From: Saccharina japonica
Taxonomy: Eukaryota; Sar; Phaeophyceae; Laminariales; Laminariaceae
Direction: 5' to 3'
Assembly (NCBI GenBank): GCA_008828725.1
Contig: MEHQ01000660.1
Coordinates: 71,429 to 135,428, forward strand
Length of the DNA stretch: 64,000 bases
Shown: one piece after another, positions 13,201 through 23,920 of the stretch
Position numbering within the stretch: the stretch's first letter is position 1
How the letters are laid out: every line of letters starts with the position of its first letter
Notes under the pieces: model-generated
Database searches by the model: none
What the model was told of the DNA's origin: nothing
What the model saw: only the letters and a program-made list of their open reading frames with translations
Translations under genes and position numbers: made by a program

Positions 13201-16200
13201 CCGAACGCAGGGGTCGGGGCGAGTTTACGGCGATGTGTACGGCGAAATTTGGATGTGTATGCGCAGACTCCAAGGCATGTTTATACCTCTGCACGAGCGC
13301 CACCTCGCTTCGTTACAAGCGTAAGTGGCGTTGTTTACTTACTCTTCGACTAAACCAGACCGATATGACATACCCCGCAAACGCCCCCACCTTAATTGCC
13401 CTCCCCCTTTGCCCCGTTAGACATAACGCCTTCCTGGCTGTTCAAGCGCGAGCGGTTCACGAACCGTGGGTTTTTTGTTTATATAGCGCTCAACATGAAC
13501 GCGGGAAACGGAGTAATATTGTACAAACTTCCAACAACAAGAAGGTCTGCAAACGAACGTGTATATCTGTGGAAACCCCACCTCTGTCCTCCTGTCGTTA
13601 TTGGCCTTAAAGGAGCACCCGCAAGAGAGAGGTTCTGCAATGGCACCATCCGGATGTCTGTGATCTGCGGCAAAAGCTGACAATCCGCGCGTACGTGTGG
13701 CTCAGCCTCTACGTGGGAACGGCCGTTTGGGTCAACCTCTGCTTCGTCTTTGCCTACGACACGCCGACAATATGGTGCGTACAAAAGTTACCCGTGCGTG
13801 CAACAGGTGCGGCACAGGTGCATATCTTATTGTGTAACTACTGTACAGTTACAGCAGTAACGCCAACCAGATGTTCACACCCGTGGAACAAGTGTTTTGA
13901 CGATGAAACGCTTAACTGTGCCGTGGTGCGGGTGACGATATGCTATCTTAAGGGTAGAATCGACACATGCCGCCTTAAGGAACAGGTGTACCGTTATGTT
14001 ATATGAGGCTCCTCCCTTGAGGAACGTTATGCCTCTATACCTGCAGTAGTCTAAACACTGATTTTCGAGGGGGGAAAAAAAAGGTGCTACGACGTATATG
14101 TATACCCGATGAACAGTCCCATGGCCTAAGTATATACAACACGAAACATACTGCAACACACTCACTAACGGAAACGGTCGTCGTTTGTGTGGGTCAAGGA
14201 GCCCCGCCCGTCATTCTCAAAACGTTCCAGCCGAAACAAAATACACTACAATACTGTAGTACCTCCATCATCGTATACAGCACGCGTCCACTGCAGCATA
14301 TGATTGGCCAAAACATTGTTGGCTGCCCTACAGTAATATCGTCTGAAAAAACGTTGACGCATGCTACGATAGAGGAGGTGCGCCATGTTTGCCATTATGA
14401 GGGCGGTCACTTGAGTAGTTCTTTGTTACCCCACCCAATTCGATTTTTAAAGAAAACAAAAGTGTCACCCGATAAACAATTCCATGGTCGAAGTACACAA
14501 CGGAAAGTAGTGCATCACAAGAACGAATATCCAAGGAATTTTGATCAAGGAGCCCCGTGATTTCAGAAAAAAAAAAAACAGGCGAAAAGCGCTACGTTTA
14601 TTGTACGTAGCACGAGCCCGTTTGTAATGAGTTTCGCGTGATAGTCGCTGTATACCGAGACTATCGGGTTGCACCTTCATGGCTTCTCAAGATCAGTTTA
14701 CGGGCGGCTTGCCATTGCGGGGAACCATATAGGAAATTGGACCAAATATTGTTAGTAAAAATAGGTAACTATCTAGGCCTTTGTTTGTACCTTCTGTGTG
14801 TTCTTCACATTAACCCTTCCTTTCTACCCGTCGACATCCAGCACACCCAGTGTCCGTGCCGGTTCTTCCTCCTAGAGAGGTACCAGTTCTGTGGTCACAA
14901 AGCTGCGACACATAGATACTACGCTGCAGTGCAGTAAGCAGAGCAGACAATGCAATGCCATATACGACACCGTAGATCCTATTTACTATGCCCCCCCCCC
15001 CCCCCNTCCGGGTGCGCCTGCCTGTACTGATATGCTTATGCGTGCGGTGTATGTATTTTCAGACGCCGTGCTTGCAGCTAGAACATCCATGTTCTCTTTG
15101 CTGAACTTCAAAGCTGTGTTCGGGCTGGCCTTCGCGAGGATCTGCGTGAGTCTGCTGCAGGCGGTGGTCGCCTTCCACGACATGCAGATGAGGACGGAGA
15201 CGGAAGTGCGAGAGCGCCAGCTGGAGGCGTGCATCTTCATTTTTGCTGTGTTCAAGATTATCGTATGCTACACGGTACGACCGTCGGGCTCACATCGCAA
15301 AGCGAAACACGATATATTTACACTGGTAGGCAGTACCAAAGGCTGCCGTACCTCAGAAAAACTGTTAACCGTTCGTGTCTTTGAGGGACACCGTGCACCG
15401 CGCCTTGTTTCTCTGATTATTGCACATTTGTAAACAAGTCTTGATATACCCTTCGTGTCATTCGTAGCTCGGGATCCAAGTATCGTATCACTCTCTACCG
15501 GCAATAACATGGGGGAAGGAGCAGGCCGTAACTGTTTCGATGTCATCAGCCCTGCAAACCGTGTCCGATTCCCGTTCTTCCCCCAGATAGGTTCGTCCTT
15601 TATATTGCCCTACGAGTCGCTTGCACTATTGTATGTGATTGAAGCGATAAACCCGTGGGTGGATGTTATGGTGTATCAGAATGATGGGTCGGACGCACTA
15701 ATCTCCCGCCATGCCCATCAACGACCCTATCTGCTTGCCGTCGTTTTTCGTCGTTGCTACCTTTGCACTCGCTCGATCGGCAGGGCGAGATGCTTCCGAG
15801 CATGGACGCAACGAACAAGACCTCCATGTCTCGGGTGCGTTCCATTTTTTGCCTCTCTTGTTGAGGAAGGGCACAGATGACCAACGTGTCAAACGTTTGA
15901 TTTCACGTGTTTCGCGGCAAAAGTAAGTGGGACTTCCTTCGGAGCACCTGTCGGGATGCGCTCGCTTCCACCGTACCACCGACGCAAATGTCGGAGGTTG
16001 GAGCAATGCCCTTGTAGGAGGAGTGGTACCTTATTTTCCTGAGCTCAAATTCGAAGAACGTCGAAGAAGTGTGTTGGCGCATCCCGACCAACCTTTCTCT
16101 TTCGCTACGGTAGTCCCGGAGAAAAAAATAGGTGACGCATGCTTCCTTAAGGTACAGGTGTACCATGTTTTTTTTATTCTGGGGCTCCTCACTCGAGGAG

Positions 16201-18933
16201 CACATGCCTCAATACCTGCAGTAGTCAAAGCACTGATTTTTGAGGGGGAAAAAAAGTGCTACCTGGTACGTACGAAGTACCTGATGAAGAATCCCACGGG
16301 CTAATACATATACAACGCAAAACAAATTGCAAGACAAAAACGAAAGTCCGACGATTTGGGGTTAAGAAGCCCCAATCATTCAGAAAACGATTCAGCCAAA
16401 AAAAGGTATACCTCTATCGTAGCACGCATCAGGCTACAGTAGCAAAATATCAACTGGTAATTGCTCACTTTAGAGCAGCTCAACCGGTCCGACGCGATCG
16501 AGCAAAAAATGTGCCAGCCCTTGTACCGAGAAAATTCCACCCCATATAGGGGTGGCGGCTCATTCTCTGAGCTCCGAGCTGAATGATCTCCCCCGAATCA
16601 CTAGTTCTTTGATGAAAGTTGTTTTCGCACAAACCCGGGCAGTACTTGTAGGAGGAGCTACTAGTCTTAGCAATGACTATACGACGAGACAAGTTATCGT
16701 TCGAAACCGGCAGTTACTCAATTAAGAAGCTCAACCGGTCCCAGTGACAGTCCCAGTGACAAAATATTACCTCGTGAGCCAAAAACTAACTGAAACCCCT
16801 ATTTGGTATACAGTGGGATATGAGTCTGGGCCGTGAGATTTCCCGACGCCCCTGTTCTGCCACAGAATCTCATGGCGACTAACCCAAACGGAGGCACCTC
16901 ATAAACTACTGTGACAACACTTCCGCCCCTGGCTGCCCATTCCTCTACAGTTGTCCTGGGCCAAGAAGTACCGACCAAGCAGGCGTTCTTCTTCCGGGAA
17001 CTCTCTTCCCGGCGACCAGATTGGGAATCAAGCGTTGGCGACCCACATCGTTCACGACAGAGCCGCCACGCGGATTCAAGCGCTAGTCCGCGCGGAACAA
17101 GCTTGCAAGAGGTCGGTGTTAAGGAACGGGGGAAGGGCGGGGGCGAGTTTATGGCGATGTGTACGGCGAAACCGGAGCGTGTATGCGCAGACTCCGCGGC
17201 ATGTTTATCTATTTGCACGAGCGCCATCTCGCTTCGTTATACGTGTCAGTGGCGTAGCTTATTTACTTCTCGACTACAGTACCCCAGGTCGAAATGGCAT
17301 ACCCAGCAAACGTCCCCGCCTTTTTTTCCCTCCCCCTTTACCCCGTTAGACATAAACACCTTCCTGGTTATTCAAGCGCGTGCGGACCACCAACCGTATG
17401 GGCTGGTGTTGATATTTCGTGCAACATGAACGTGGAAACCCGGTTCCCATTGTACAATGCTCCCAAGACGTGGAAACCCGGTTCCCATGGTACAATGCTT
17501 CCACTAACAAGAACGTCAGCAAACGCGTATACCTGTGGAAACCGCGCCTTTGTCCTCCTGTCGTTTTTTCACATTGAAGGAGCACCCGCAAGAAAGAGAT
17601 TCTGCAATGGCACCATCCCGATGTCTGCGATGTGCGAAGAAAGCTCACCATCCGCGCGTACGTGTGGCTCAGCCTCTACGTGGGGACGGCCGTGTGGGTC
17701 AACCTCTGCTTCGTCTTCGCCTACGACACGCCGACAATATGGTGCGTAACAAAAGACGCTTGCTGCGATAGGGGTAGCAGTTTTTCGGCTGGTTTTTCTT
17801 TTTCTGACTGACGGGGCGGGGTTCCTTAACCCCGAAATGGACGGAATTTTTTTATTTCTTGTGTTGCAATATGTTTCGTTCCATACTTAAGTGGCGGGAT
17901 TGCTCAAACGGGGAGCACTTTCGTTTTCACCCAAAATCTGTTTTGGGGTGGGGTATATATAGAGCTCCTTAAGTGACCACCCTTATGAGGCTAAAATGGT
18001 GCACCTCTGCCGTAGCCGCTCCCAAACGTTGCTTAATACACGGTACGTATCGCCTTACTTACCGGGAAGGTTGTACCAGTAAGGGTCGTTCTTATCGAGC
18101 AACTTTTTTCAAAAATTTCCAAACAATTTTTAGGATTTCCTTATTCTCCAATAATAATGTCCAAATATTGGAATGCGAAGCCTTCCAAATATTTCGCCCT
18201 CTGTTAAAATTCTAAAATTTCCAAATAAATCCTGTTTTCCTTGCTTTTTCTGGTTTATTTTTTAAAAATATATCGGAAATTTTGGGGAAAATATGCTCGA
18301 TAAGAACGACCCTAAGCGCACACAAAACGTTAACACCCGACATGATAATATTTATGACGATGAACTGCAGAAGTGTGCTGTGTTTGCGTCCATCTTTTGT
18401 CAACGGCCGTCGGGAGCCTATACGGTCTCAATGGCGATCTGCAAGGCCATCTCATGCATGCCGGGAAACTCAAGACATGCCCAAAACCGCTACGTACATA
18501 AAATGACAACACCGATGGCCGGGAAAACTGTAAACCAGTAACATTAGCACACCACATGAGAAAGATGGGTGGTCATCGAGGGCCACCCTTTGCACGAAAC
18601 TGTGTGGGAGCCACGACTCCGCGAACGTCCCCTCTCTACGGTGCCGACACATTTGACACGCTGCCCAGTCCGTGACCATGCTGCCAGCCGGCTTTGCCCC
18701 CACACATGTGTCGCTCAAGCGAATGCTGCTTCGCTTTGCTTCACGTTGCCTTATTCAGGAGCTGGGTGACGGCGAGCGGTGTCACGATTGCCATCGACGT
18801 CGTCTTTAGGAAACCCATCAGCGTGCTCGTCAGGGCTAGCATTCAGACCCTGCGGAGCATTGTCAGCGTGCCCGGCGACGTGTACATCGGAAAGGGGGCA
18901 AACCGGCAGTCCCTTTCGCGAGTAGGACGCTGA
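1..18933 (+). CDS. Left-arm polycystin-1-like REJ/GPS receptor, 5' partial, multi-exon
   Basis: Predicted plasma-membrane receptor of the polycystin-1/REJ type; the 5' part lies outside the window. Exons read by splice sites and phase: 1-33, 364-485, 791-919, 1259-1403, 1589-1678, 2043-2180, 2340-2501, 3278-3439, 3526-3600, 3787-3977, 4119-4272, 5123-5284, 5556-5693, 6117-6274, 6572-6714, 7096-7367, 7629-7892, 8238-8420, 8690-8805, 9194-9320, 9837-9943, 10365-10529, 10742-10945, 11441-11586, then 11980-12191 (or its duplicate 15063-15274), 15784-15834, 16951-17244, 17580-17741 and 18759-18933 (stop). From 5123 on, intron phases chain without conflict. Order: REJ and PKD-like exons, GAIN/GPS, first helix, basic loop, further helices, IQ motif, last helix. 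The mirror copy on the minus strand has the same exons. No PLAT domain fits between the first two helices. Exact ligand and function are unknown. The N gap and duplicated exons near 12-17.7 kb make the join there uncertain. Confidence 0.8.
5123..7892 (+). CDS. Left gene GAIN-like region ending in a GPS motif
   Basis: Exons 5123-5284, 5556-5693, 6117-6274, 6572-6714 and 7096-7367 form a mostly helical then strand-rich region with continuous phases. Exon 7629-7892 (88 codons) has the GPS signature: PWCAYYN, then W, D-D-G, then SCTSYHLSDFAV. The His-Leu-Ser triad matches the usual self-cleavage site. Two of the four canonical cysteines are missing (G-L replaces G-C and Ser replaces the second C of C-x-C), consistent with loss of one disulfide. 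In adhesion receptors and polycystin-1 this domain cuts itself just outside the membrane. Confidence 0.8.
8238..10529 (+). CDS. Left gene first membrane helices and basic loop
   Basis: Exon 8238-8420 holds helix one, WGGIILVVVTASILIGVGVA, straight after the GPS. Exon 8690-8805 is a Lys/Arg-rich segment (VKRKKTRLGPRLAKRRRR), expected to be cytosolic. Exon 9194-9320 contains HPWVAIVSP, a segment seen just before the second helix in protist polycystin-like proteins. Exon 9837-9943 (LSFLLFAQVMVQMMVEAAF) and exon 10365-10529 (SVATIPGSIILPYLFEAAA) give further helices. Comparing arms, the basic exon shows three synonymous third-position changes and one Ile/Val change, which fixes its frame. Confidence 0.8.
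10742..12191 (+). CDS. Left gene loop and central membrane helices
   Basis: Exon 10742-10945 is a low-hydrophobicity loop (AYEGIGGGGVKSRHHDNAF). Exon 11441-11586 has two helices (LTQILIDLVCVALAAV and VLITSSAANVLLAALTI). Exon 11980-12191 has VFGLAFARICVSLLQAVVAF and ACIFIFAVFKIIVCY separated by a charged Glu/Arg-rich segment. Phases run 2-2, 2-1, 1-0. The intron 10,946-11,440 contains a 90 bp hairpin. Confidence 0.8.
11190..11279. repeat. 90 bp imperfect hairpin in an intron
   Basis: GTAGGGCA pairs with TGCCCTAC at the outside and CTTAAGAG with CTCTTAAG inside. The right arm has only scattered traces of it at the corresponding place. Confidence 0.65.
11924..12217 (+). repeat. 294 bp direct repeat, first copy
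   Basis: Contains exon 11980-12191 with flanks. It matches 15,007-15,300 base for base except one difference (CAA/CAG), then sequence diverges at once on both sides. Confidence 0.85.
12684..13774 (+). CDS. Diverged first copy of the IQ and late-helix exons
   Basis: Exons 12684-12734 (GEMLPSMDATNKTSMSR), 13031-13320 and 13613-13774. The middle one has an IQ calmodulin-binding motif, AATRIQALVRAEQAFKR; the last has the helix WLSLYVGTAVWVNLCFVF. They follow the helix exon at 11980-12191 in frame. They are a diverged version of 15784-17741, and no last exon follows before the N gap. This is either a genuine partial duplication, a second haplotype or a neighbouring paralog placed here by scaffolding. 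The exon 13031-13320 stays open to its GTAAGT donor. Confidence 0.65.
13962..14269 (+). mobile_element. Family A small inverted-end element, diverged copy
   Basis: Has the internal landmarks of the family: a GAGGCTCCTC/TTGAGGAAC hairpin, a CTGATTTTCGAGG segment, ACCCGATGAA, GCAACACA, GGAGCCCCG and AGCCGAAA. The right end is worn and overlaps a TACTGTAGTA motif. Confidence 0.65.
14356..14616 (+). mobile_element. Family A small inverted-end element
   Basis: Begins GACGCATGCTACGATAGAGG, has the GGTCACTTGAGTAG and ACCCGATAAAC landmarks, and ends in a worn GTACGTAGCACG. No coding capacity; a MITE-like element. Confidence 0.7.
14991..15006. other. Assembly gap: 15 C's followed by a single N
   Basis: A C15 run ends in N. 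Sequence to the left (14.6-14.99 kb) has no partner elsewhere in the window, and sequence to the right restarts an exon already seen at 11.98 kb. This marks a contig join or unresolved run. Confidence 0.9.
15007..15300 (+). repeat. 294 bp direct repeat, second copy beginning at the gap
   Basis: Starts immediately after the N at 15,006. It is more like 11,924-12,217 than the right-arm partner, whereas everything after it is more like the right arm. Confidence 0.85.
15063..17741 (+). CDS. Second copy of helix, IQ and late-helix exons (left arm)
   Basis: Exons 15063-15274, 15784-15834, 16951-17244 and 17580-17741, nearly identical to the right gene from 15,300 on. The IQ motif reads RIQALVRAEQACKR. 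After it a G-rich run is 4 bp longer than in the first copy, so the stretch that follows (GDVYGE, HERHLASL) is out of frame with the IQ part unless an extra splice is used. In the frame of the first copy, many differences there are synonymous, so that stretch has been coding. Confidence 0.65.
16134..16430 (+). mobile_element. Family A small inverted-end element
   Basis: The best right end: CCTCTATCGTAGCACGCATC, the reverse of the family start GATGCGTGCTACGATAGAGG. It sits in the intron between exons 15784-15834 and 16951-17244. Confidence 0.75.
17432..17507 (+). repeat. 38 bp tandem duplication
   Basis: GTGGAAACCCGGTTCCCAT unit repeated twice in an intron; mirrored on the right arm near 32,022-32,097 and absent from the diverged copy at 13.5 kb. 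Confidence 0.8.
17755..18019 (-). mobile_element. Family A small inverted-end element, reverse orientation
   Basis: Left end GCTTGCTGCGATAGGGGT, right end CACCTCTGCCGTAGC; lies in the last intron of the left gene. Confidence 0.7.
18083..18312. mobile_element. Family B 230 bp MITE with 19 bp inverted ends and TAA duplication
   Basis: Starts GGGTCGTTCTTATCGAGCA and ends with its exact reverse complement; both flanks are TAA. The AT-rich interior has no coding potential. A 3 bp TAA/TTA target site is the known habit of PIF/Harbinger-type MITEs. It lies in the last intron of the left gene. Confidence 0.8.
18759..18933 (+). CDS. Last exon, left gene: final helix and stop
   Basis: It starts after TTATTCAG, completes the Trp codon split at 17,741 and reads SWVTASGVTIAIDVVFRKP, then a short basic tail ending SRVGR and TGA. 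The match of phase 2 donor and acceptor across a 1 kb intron holding two small elements supports the join. Confidence 0.8.
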
Positions 18934-21900
18934 CGTTTAGCCGATCTGCCGCGTAGACCACCTACGGTAGAGGGGGGTGTCGTTTGAGTCCTAGCTTATC
19001 AGACGAATCGTGCCACTCCGCCGAAAGCATTAAGCTGTAAAGGCTTTCGTTTTTCGCGATATCCACCACCATGGGAGGTTTTGTTGCTTTGCGACAACAG
19101 TTTGTTTGAAAGCGTCGAGTTTTAAAGTGAGGCAACAGAGCGGTAGTGGAAACACCTATACCCCGAGTAGGGCGTTGAACGCTCGCCGATCTGGCTCACA
19201 GAAAATCTACTCACAGCACCTTCGGTACCCAGTAGAGCACCTCTGGCGTGTGGTATTCTTCTTTTGAGGCAAACGAGACAACAAAACAGGCTTAACGTGT
19301 GTTCTGGGCACAAAAGTGTAGATTTACACTCAATAGCGGTAGGACCGTGCACGGATCATGGATTGTGGTGGGTGTCCAATTTTCGAGGCGCGTAAAACCA
19401 AACAATGTCAATGTACAGCAGTACTACCTGTTGTGCGCAATACTGTGTGTAGTACCGTACGCGAATTTCTCTATTAATAGCTACAGAGGGAGGTGTTACG
19501 ACAATCCAACCTGGGGGGTCGCTTTGTTCGTGTAACTACTGTACATTGGCCACCCCAGCGATGTAGAGTCGCGGCCACAATCAGCAGCCGACGAGAAACC
19601 CTCAAACACACAAATAAAGTGTGGCACTAGGTTTACAGGAGAAAAAATGGGGGCTTGGCACAACAGGCTCTGGAACCGACAACGCTTCCGGAAGGCTGTG
19701 AGCCCGTGGGAGCCAAGTGCTGTTTTGTTTCCCTCGCACAAGGATGGTGGAGAGGGCAGGGTGTTTAAAATAAAGTATCTCTTCATCAAGAAAGGGACCA
19801 GCCCACATACGACGTCGATAAAGATGCATTCGTTTCCAGGGTTACCCTGCCAGCTGCCCCCGTAAAGCTGGTCGCAGCAGACGAAAAAGGCGCGTTAATG
19901 TGACTCCACCCCTCCTTTTGATGTGGCTCAGATGCTGGATTCTGGGTTTCCAGTTTTTTCCTCGGCTTAATGTATATCTAAAAATGGGAAGGTGGGGCGG
20001 CAGAAAAGGGGGGCACAACTTCCTGCCTTGGCTGCCCGGCCAGCGACTACCCCATGTGTGCTCACACTTGCAGCAGGAACCTCGTGCTTGCTTGCGGTCG
20101 ACGTGGAGATGCTGACCTGCACTTGATGCCCTTCTCGAAAGGAATGGCTACCTGCGGGTCCCTACAAATCACCAAAATCAACCATACTCTATCCCAATCC
20201 CCGATACAGACAAGCCTCATTATCTCTACCAAAAAACCCTGTTTTGTTCGTCACTCCTGTTGCGGAGGCCGCTATGTCGTCTACCTACAAAAATACCCTT
20301 GTTTTGTCACGGCTATTTCACGCTATTAATACTAAACATTTCGCGTTCCAACCAGAAGTTCGTCCAGTGGGACAACCAAACAGTGAGGGGCGAGACAGGG
20401 TATGTTGTGGTGACCGATGCGTAGGGTTTACTCAGTCAACGTTGAAATGTAGAGTAAATGAGAAAGTTTTGTAGAAATGTTTGGGCGTACTGTAGTAATA
20501 CTTGTGAGAGGTGGTATTGTAGTAAAGTTAACAACGGCAAGTGCCGCGGTTTGTAAATATCAAAGAAGAGAAGACAAGGTGAGCATAGGTACGCCTCTCA
20601 TTTTATCGCGCGGATAGGTTGTCATAGTGCCATAGATCGCGATACAAATACGTAGTTCTGCAAATCTAACATCTGAAACGCATTATAGCGACGACAGAGC
20701 GTTAACAACGATCACCTAGCCACCTAGCACAGTTATCACTATTCCCCGACGTAGTCCACGAGATAGACGTTCCACTTTTATTTTTGGCCGACAAGCGTCT
20801 CCTCCGCAATAACACATGTATGCTTCGACTCGGTGCTGCTCGAGCTAGACTAACAGCTAGGTATTTTGCGATAGTTAACTCAAAAACCGTCGCATTTCAG
20901 CTGTTTTAATATATCAATTGCTGTACATTATTAGAAGGGGTTTTTTCCCTCTCCCGTAAATACAACAAATCGACTCAAAGCAAAGCTCCAATACTATTGT
21001 TGAAGCAAAAATGCATGCATTTTTTTCAAGCAAGGTTCCTACACGACCTCTGCAGCACGTTTGTATACCACAGGTACAATGTTTTCAACGCATGTTCGAA
21101 CCACCTTTTGGGCGAACACGTCCGCCTACGTACGAGCCCTCGCGAGGTTGGCCTTTGTTCTACCACCCTCACCGCGCGCCCGCATCCACGCACACACCAT
21201 TACCTAAGTACACGACGTCATGCTGATGTAGCATTGCATCGGCCCTACTCTCAGTTCCTGGCAGTGGCCGATATGTGTTTGAAACTCACCCACGTACATC
21301 GCGCTTTCGCACAGTATAACATGTACCACTCTGAACCTAAATATAAGAATCATTCCAATTGCATGTTAATATACAAACGGTCCTTATATTTCGGGTCAGA
21401 TTGGTACGTAGCCGGTACCTGCAGAATGTCTCACGAGGTTCCAAAACTCGATATCACAGCTGACGCAACTACTTTTAGAGGGATTGGGGTACAGCAGCAG
21501 TAGGTAGCCCCTTTCCACGAACCCTATTACCAATGCCTCCGGGATTGGAGGTCCCTTATATAGGGTACCGACGTTCCTTATGAGAGTTGGTACCGGCTCC
21601 TTACAGTCAGTAGTGAGCACAAAGGGTGGGCAGAAATTTGAGGCCCCTTATATAGGTACCTTTTCCCCTTATCGACGGGTCCCTTAAAAGGGGCTAGTCT
21701 ATAAAACCCTACCTACTGTACCTCCTTGATGAAGAAGAGCCCAGATTCGCCTCATGAGCGCTGACGAGGGGGCACGTGGCTGCCGCGGGTTTTGGCGGGT
21801 ACAGGCGGAGCGAGGGGGTAGGGACAGAAGGAGATGAGCGCCCGGGTTCGCGGCGCGGCTCGCCGTCTCGCGGTTGTCGAAGGACAAGAGACTCGGCATA

Positions 21901-23920
21901 TGGATCGCGGGTTCTCCTGTTGACGGTTCTACGTATCAGTCTGTGTCCGCAAGTATGTATAAGAGCCGTTTGGTAACCAATATCAATACCCTGTCGACAT
22001 TCATATTTACTGTACTGACACCTCGGTAGGTTTTCGGGGTTTTGGCAAGGTCGTACCGCACGTTCTGACCGTAACATCGAGTCATCAAACCAGCCTCGGC
22101 GGGGTCGGCGGCGCCCACGCACTGCGCGCGAGGGGGCTTCCTGGGACAAAGAAAGAGAGTCACTTGGCCCTAACCGAGTCGGAAGCGCGGCGGCCGCGAA
22201 ATGGGCATGGCTGATACAGGGCCAACACCAGTAACGCTCGACAACGTTTGTTTTTTGGTGTAAGCGTCGTGGAGAGGCCATTTTTGTTCATTTCGCGTTT
22301 TTTCCTGGGGTTGGGGGTTTAAATCATGAACCACTAAAAACGAAATGTTCTTGCGTAAGAGACATATCACTCGCTTGCGTTATGAAGCATCTACAAATAC
22401 TGCAGTAGATACAACCGCTGCTGTAAACGTCTATACACGCACCCTCATGCTCTTGTAGGTAGAAGACACTGTATGTACAGTAGTACCGGTGACTGCCTCA
22501 AATAGTCATATGACTACTCCCACATGCCCTGGTGCATACACCACAACAGTTTCTATTGCACGACAGTCTCCCGGTCGTTTGATATTCGCGGCCTTGGAGC
22601 CTCGGCACTGTGCGAGCTTATCATATCGTCATGAAAATAATTCTTGGAAAACAGTGCGTGGTCTCTGCCACCCCGCCCACAATCTGTGAATAGGTTATGA
22701 GCCTGGACAATGTGCCAGCAGACGCCACACTTACTTACCTCCTACCGTATATGACACTGTATACCACACCCCCTCGGACGAATTTCAACGCTAATTTTCT
22801 CGACGACCGGTCGAGCGCTAACCCCGAGCGACCCTTCTATGGCAAGATGTCGACGAGATGCTCCGAAAGCCGCTTCTTTCGTCCTCTGTCCCCCCCTGGT
22901 TATGGAGAAAAATTGCTTTGAAGTTCACCCCAGGGGGTGTGATACACACTGTCATATACATACGTAATCGTCAGCACTAAGAGACATTCAGTAGGGCCAC
23001 AGATTGACAGAAACGCTGGTGCACTGAATAACTATTAATATGAAGTGTACACCGTGGACATCGCCCGCGAAGCGATGATGTAAAGTAACAGGTCGGATTT
23101 ACCCAAAACTCATGTCATTATACTAATCACAACGGAAGTTGAAGGCAACAAAACACAAGGCGGAACAGACACTTCGGAGAGCCCCCCAGTAACCCGAAGC
23201 ATGGAGCAGCGCAGGATGCTCGATAACATACGAAGCTCAGCCTGATGCGGGAAGCTCGAGTACGCTGAGGTCGCGGAGCACGAGACGAGACTCTCGGCCA
23301 GATGGTTTAGTTTACCCTACGCATGCTGAAGACGTGGAACACGAACCGTCCGACCTATTAATTCGAGTACACCAAAGGCGTGTGAGCAGAGAAAGTCCGA
23401 TCACGTAGGCATTGCTTCGACGCCGAAGAAAAAGGTTAAAAGCTCTGGGGGTGGAAGGTCATACCTAGAAAGTCTGCGTGCCTCCTGGTGTAGTCGCGGG
23501 TGCAATATGATGTCGGATTTTTACAACTCTCCGCAGGTCACACGCCACCCCTCTTTAGACGTTTTTTATTTCCGTGTGCGCTATCGGTACGGCAGCGCGG
23601 CAACATAATCTACTCTAGCTGGTCTCTTCAATGTGTTTTCATGTGCGCCGAGCAAGATACGTTCCACCGCAGTCAGCGTGTGGTGCTACTGGTATTTACT
23701 ATTTACCAGGCGGTCCGACTCTGTACGGGTGTGCGCAGGAGGACTTCGAGGTATGACGGAAGACCACAGTAAATATAAACAAATGTTGTTCGCAAAAATA
23801 TGGTAAAATATATAGGTTTTAGTGTTAACCATAGGTCATATTTATTATGGTCCCCCGTATTGGTTGTCGACACACTTTATTTCACAAATCAAACATAGCA
23901 GCACTCCGGAACCAGGCGAG
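18934..23920. other. Gene-free tail spacer, left arm
   Basis: Follows the stop of the left gene. I see no exon chain. It holds repeated CCTTATATAGG-like boxes (21,550-21,700), a GC-rich island (21,750-22,200) with an accidental-looking 190-codon minus-strand frame, and several TACTGYAGTA motifs (20,488, 22,398). A 72-codon frame at 19,647-19,865 (starting MGAWHNRLWNRQRF) is open on both arms but unrecognised. Confidence 0.6.

Larger units (their letters stand above)
13775..15005. other. Sequence between the diverged IQ/helix copy and the gap
   Basis: Holds two family A elements and about 0.4 kb (14,617-14,990) with no feature I recognise. There is no last exon here. It has no counterpart on the right arm. 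Confidence 0.6.
15300..23920 (+). repeat. Inner left arm, nearly identical to its partner
   Basis: Pairs in reverse with 25,607-34,250, coordinates summing to about 49,525-49,529 throughout. Long stretches are identical. Identity jumps abruptly at about 15,300, right after the N gap and direct repeat. Confidence 0.85.

Noticed and set aside
12434-13324. 296-codon continuous frame
   Set aside because: It reads through introns; only the segments 12,684-12,734 (in another frame) and 13,031-13,320 are supported as exons.
21709-22281. 190-codon minus-strand open frame (mirrored near 27,244-27,828)
   Set aside because: Lies in a GC-rich island, low-complexity Arg/Pro/Ser composition, no recognised domain; arm differences are not concentrated at third positions and alter its end.
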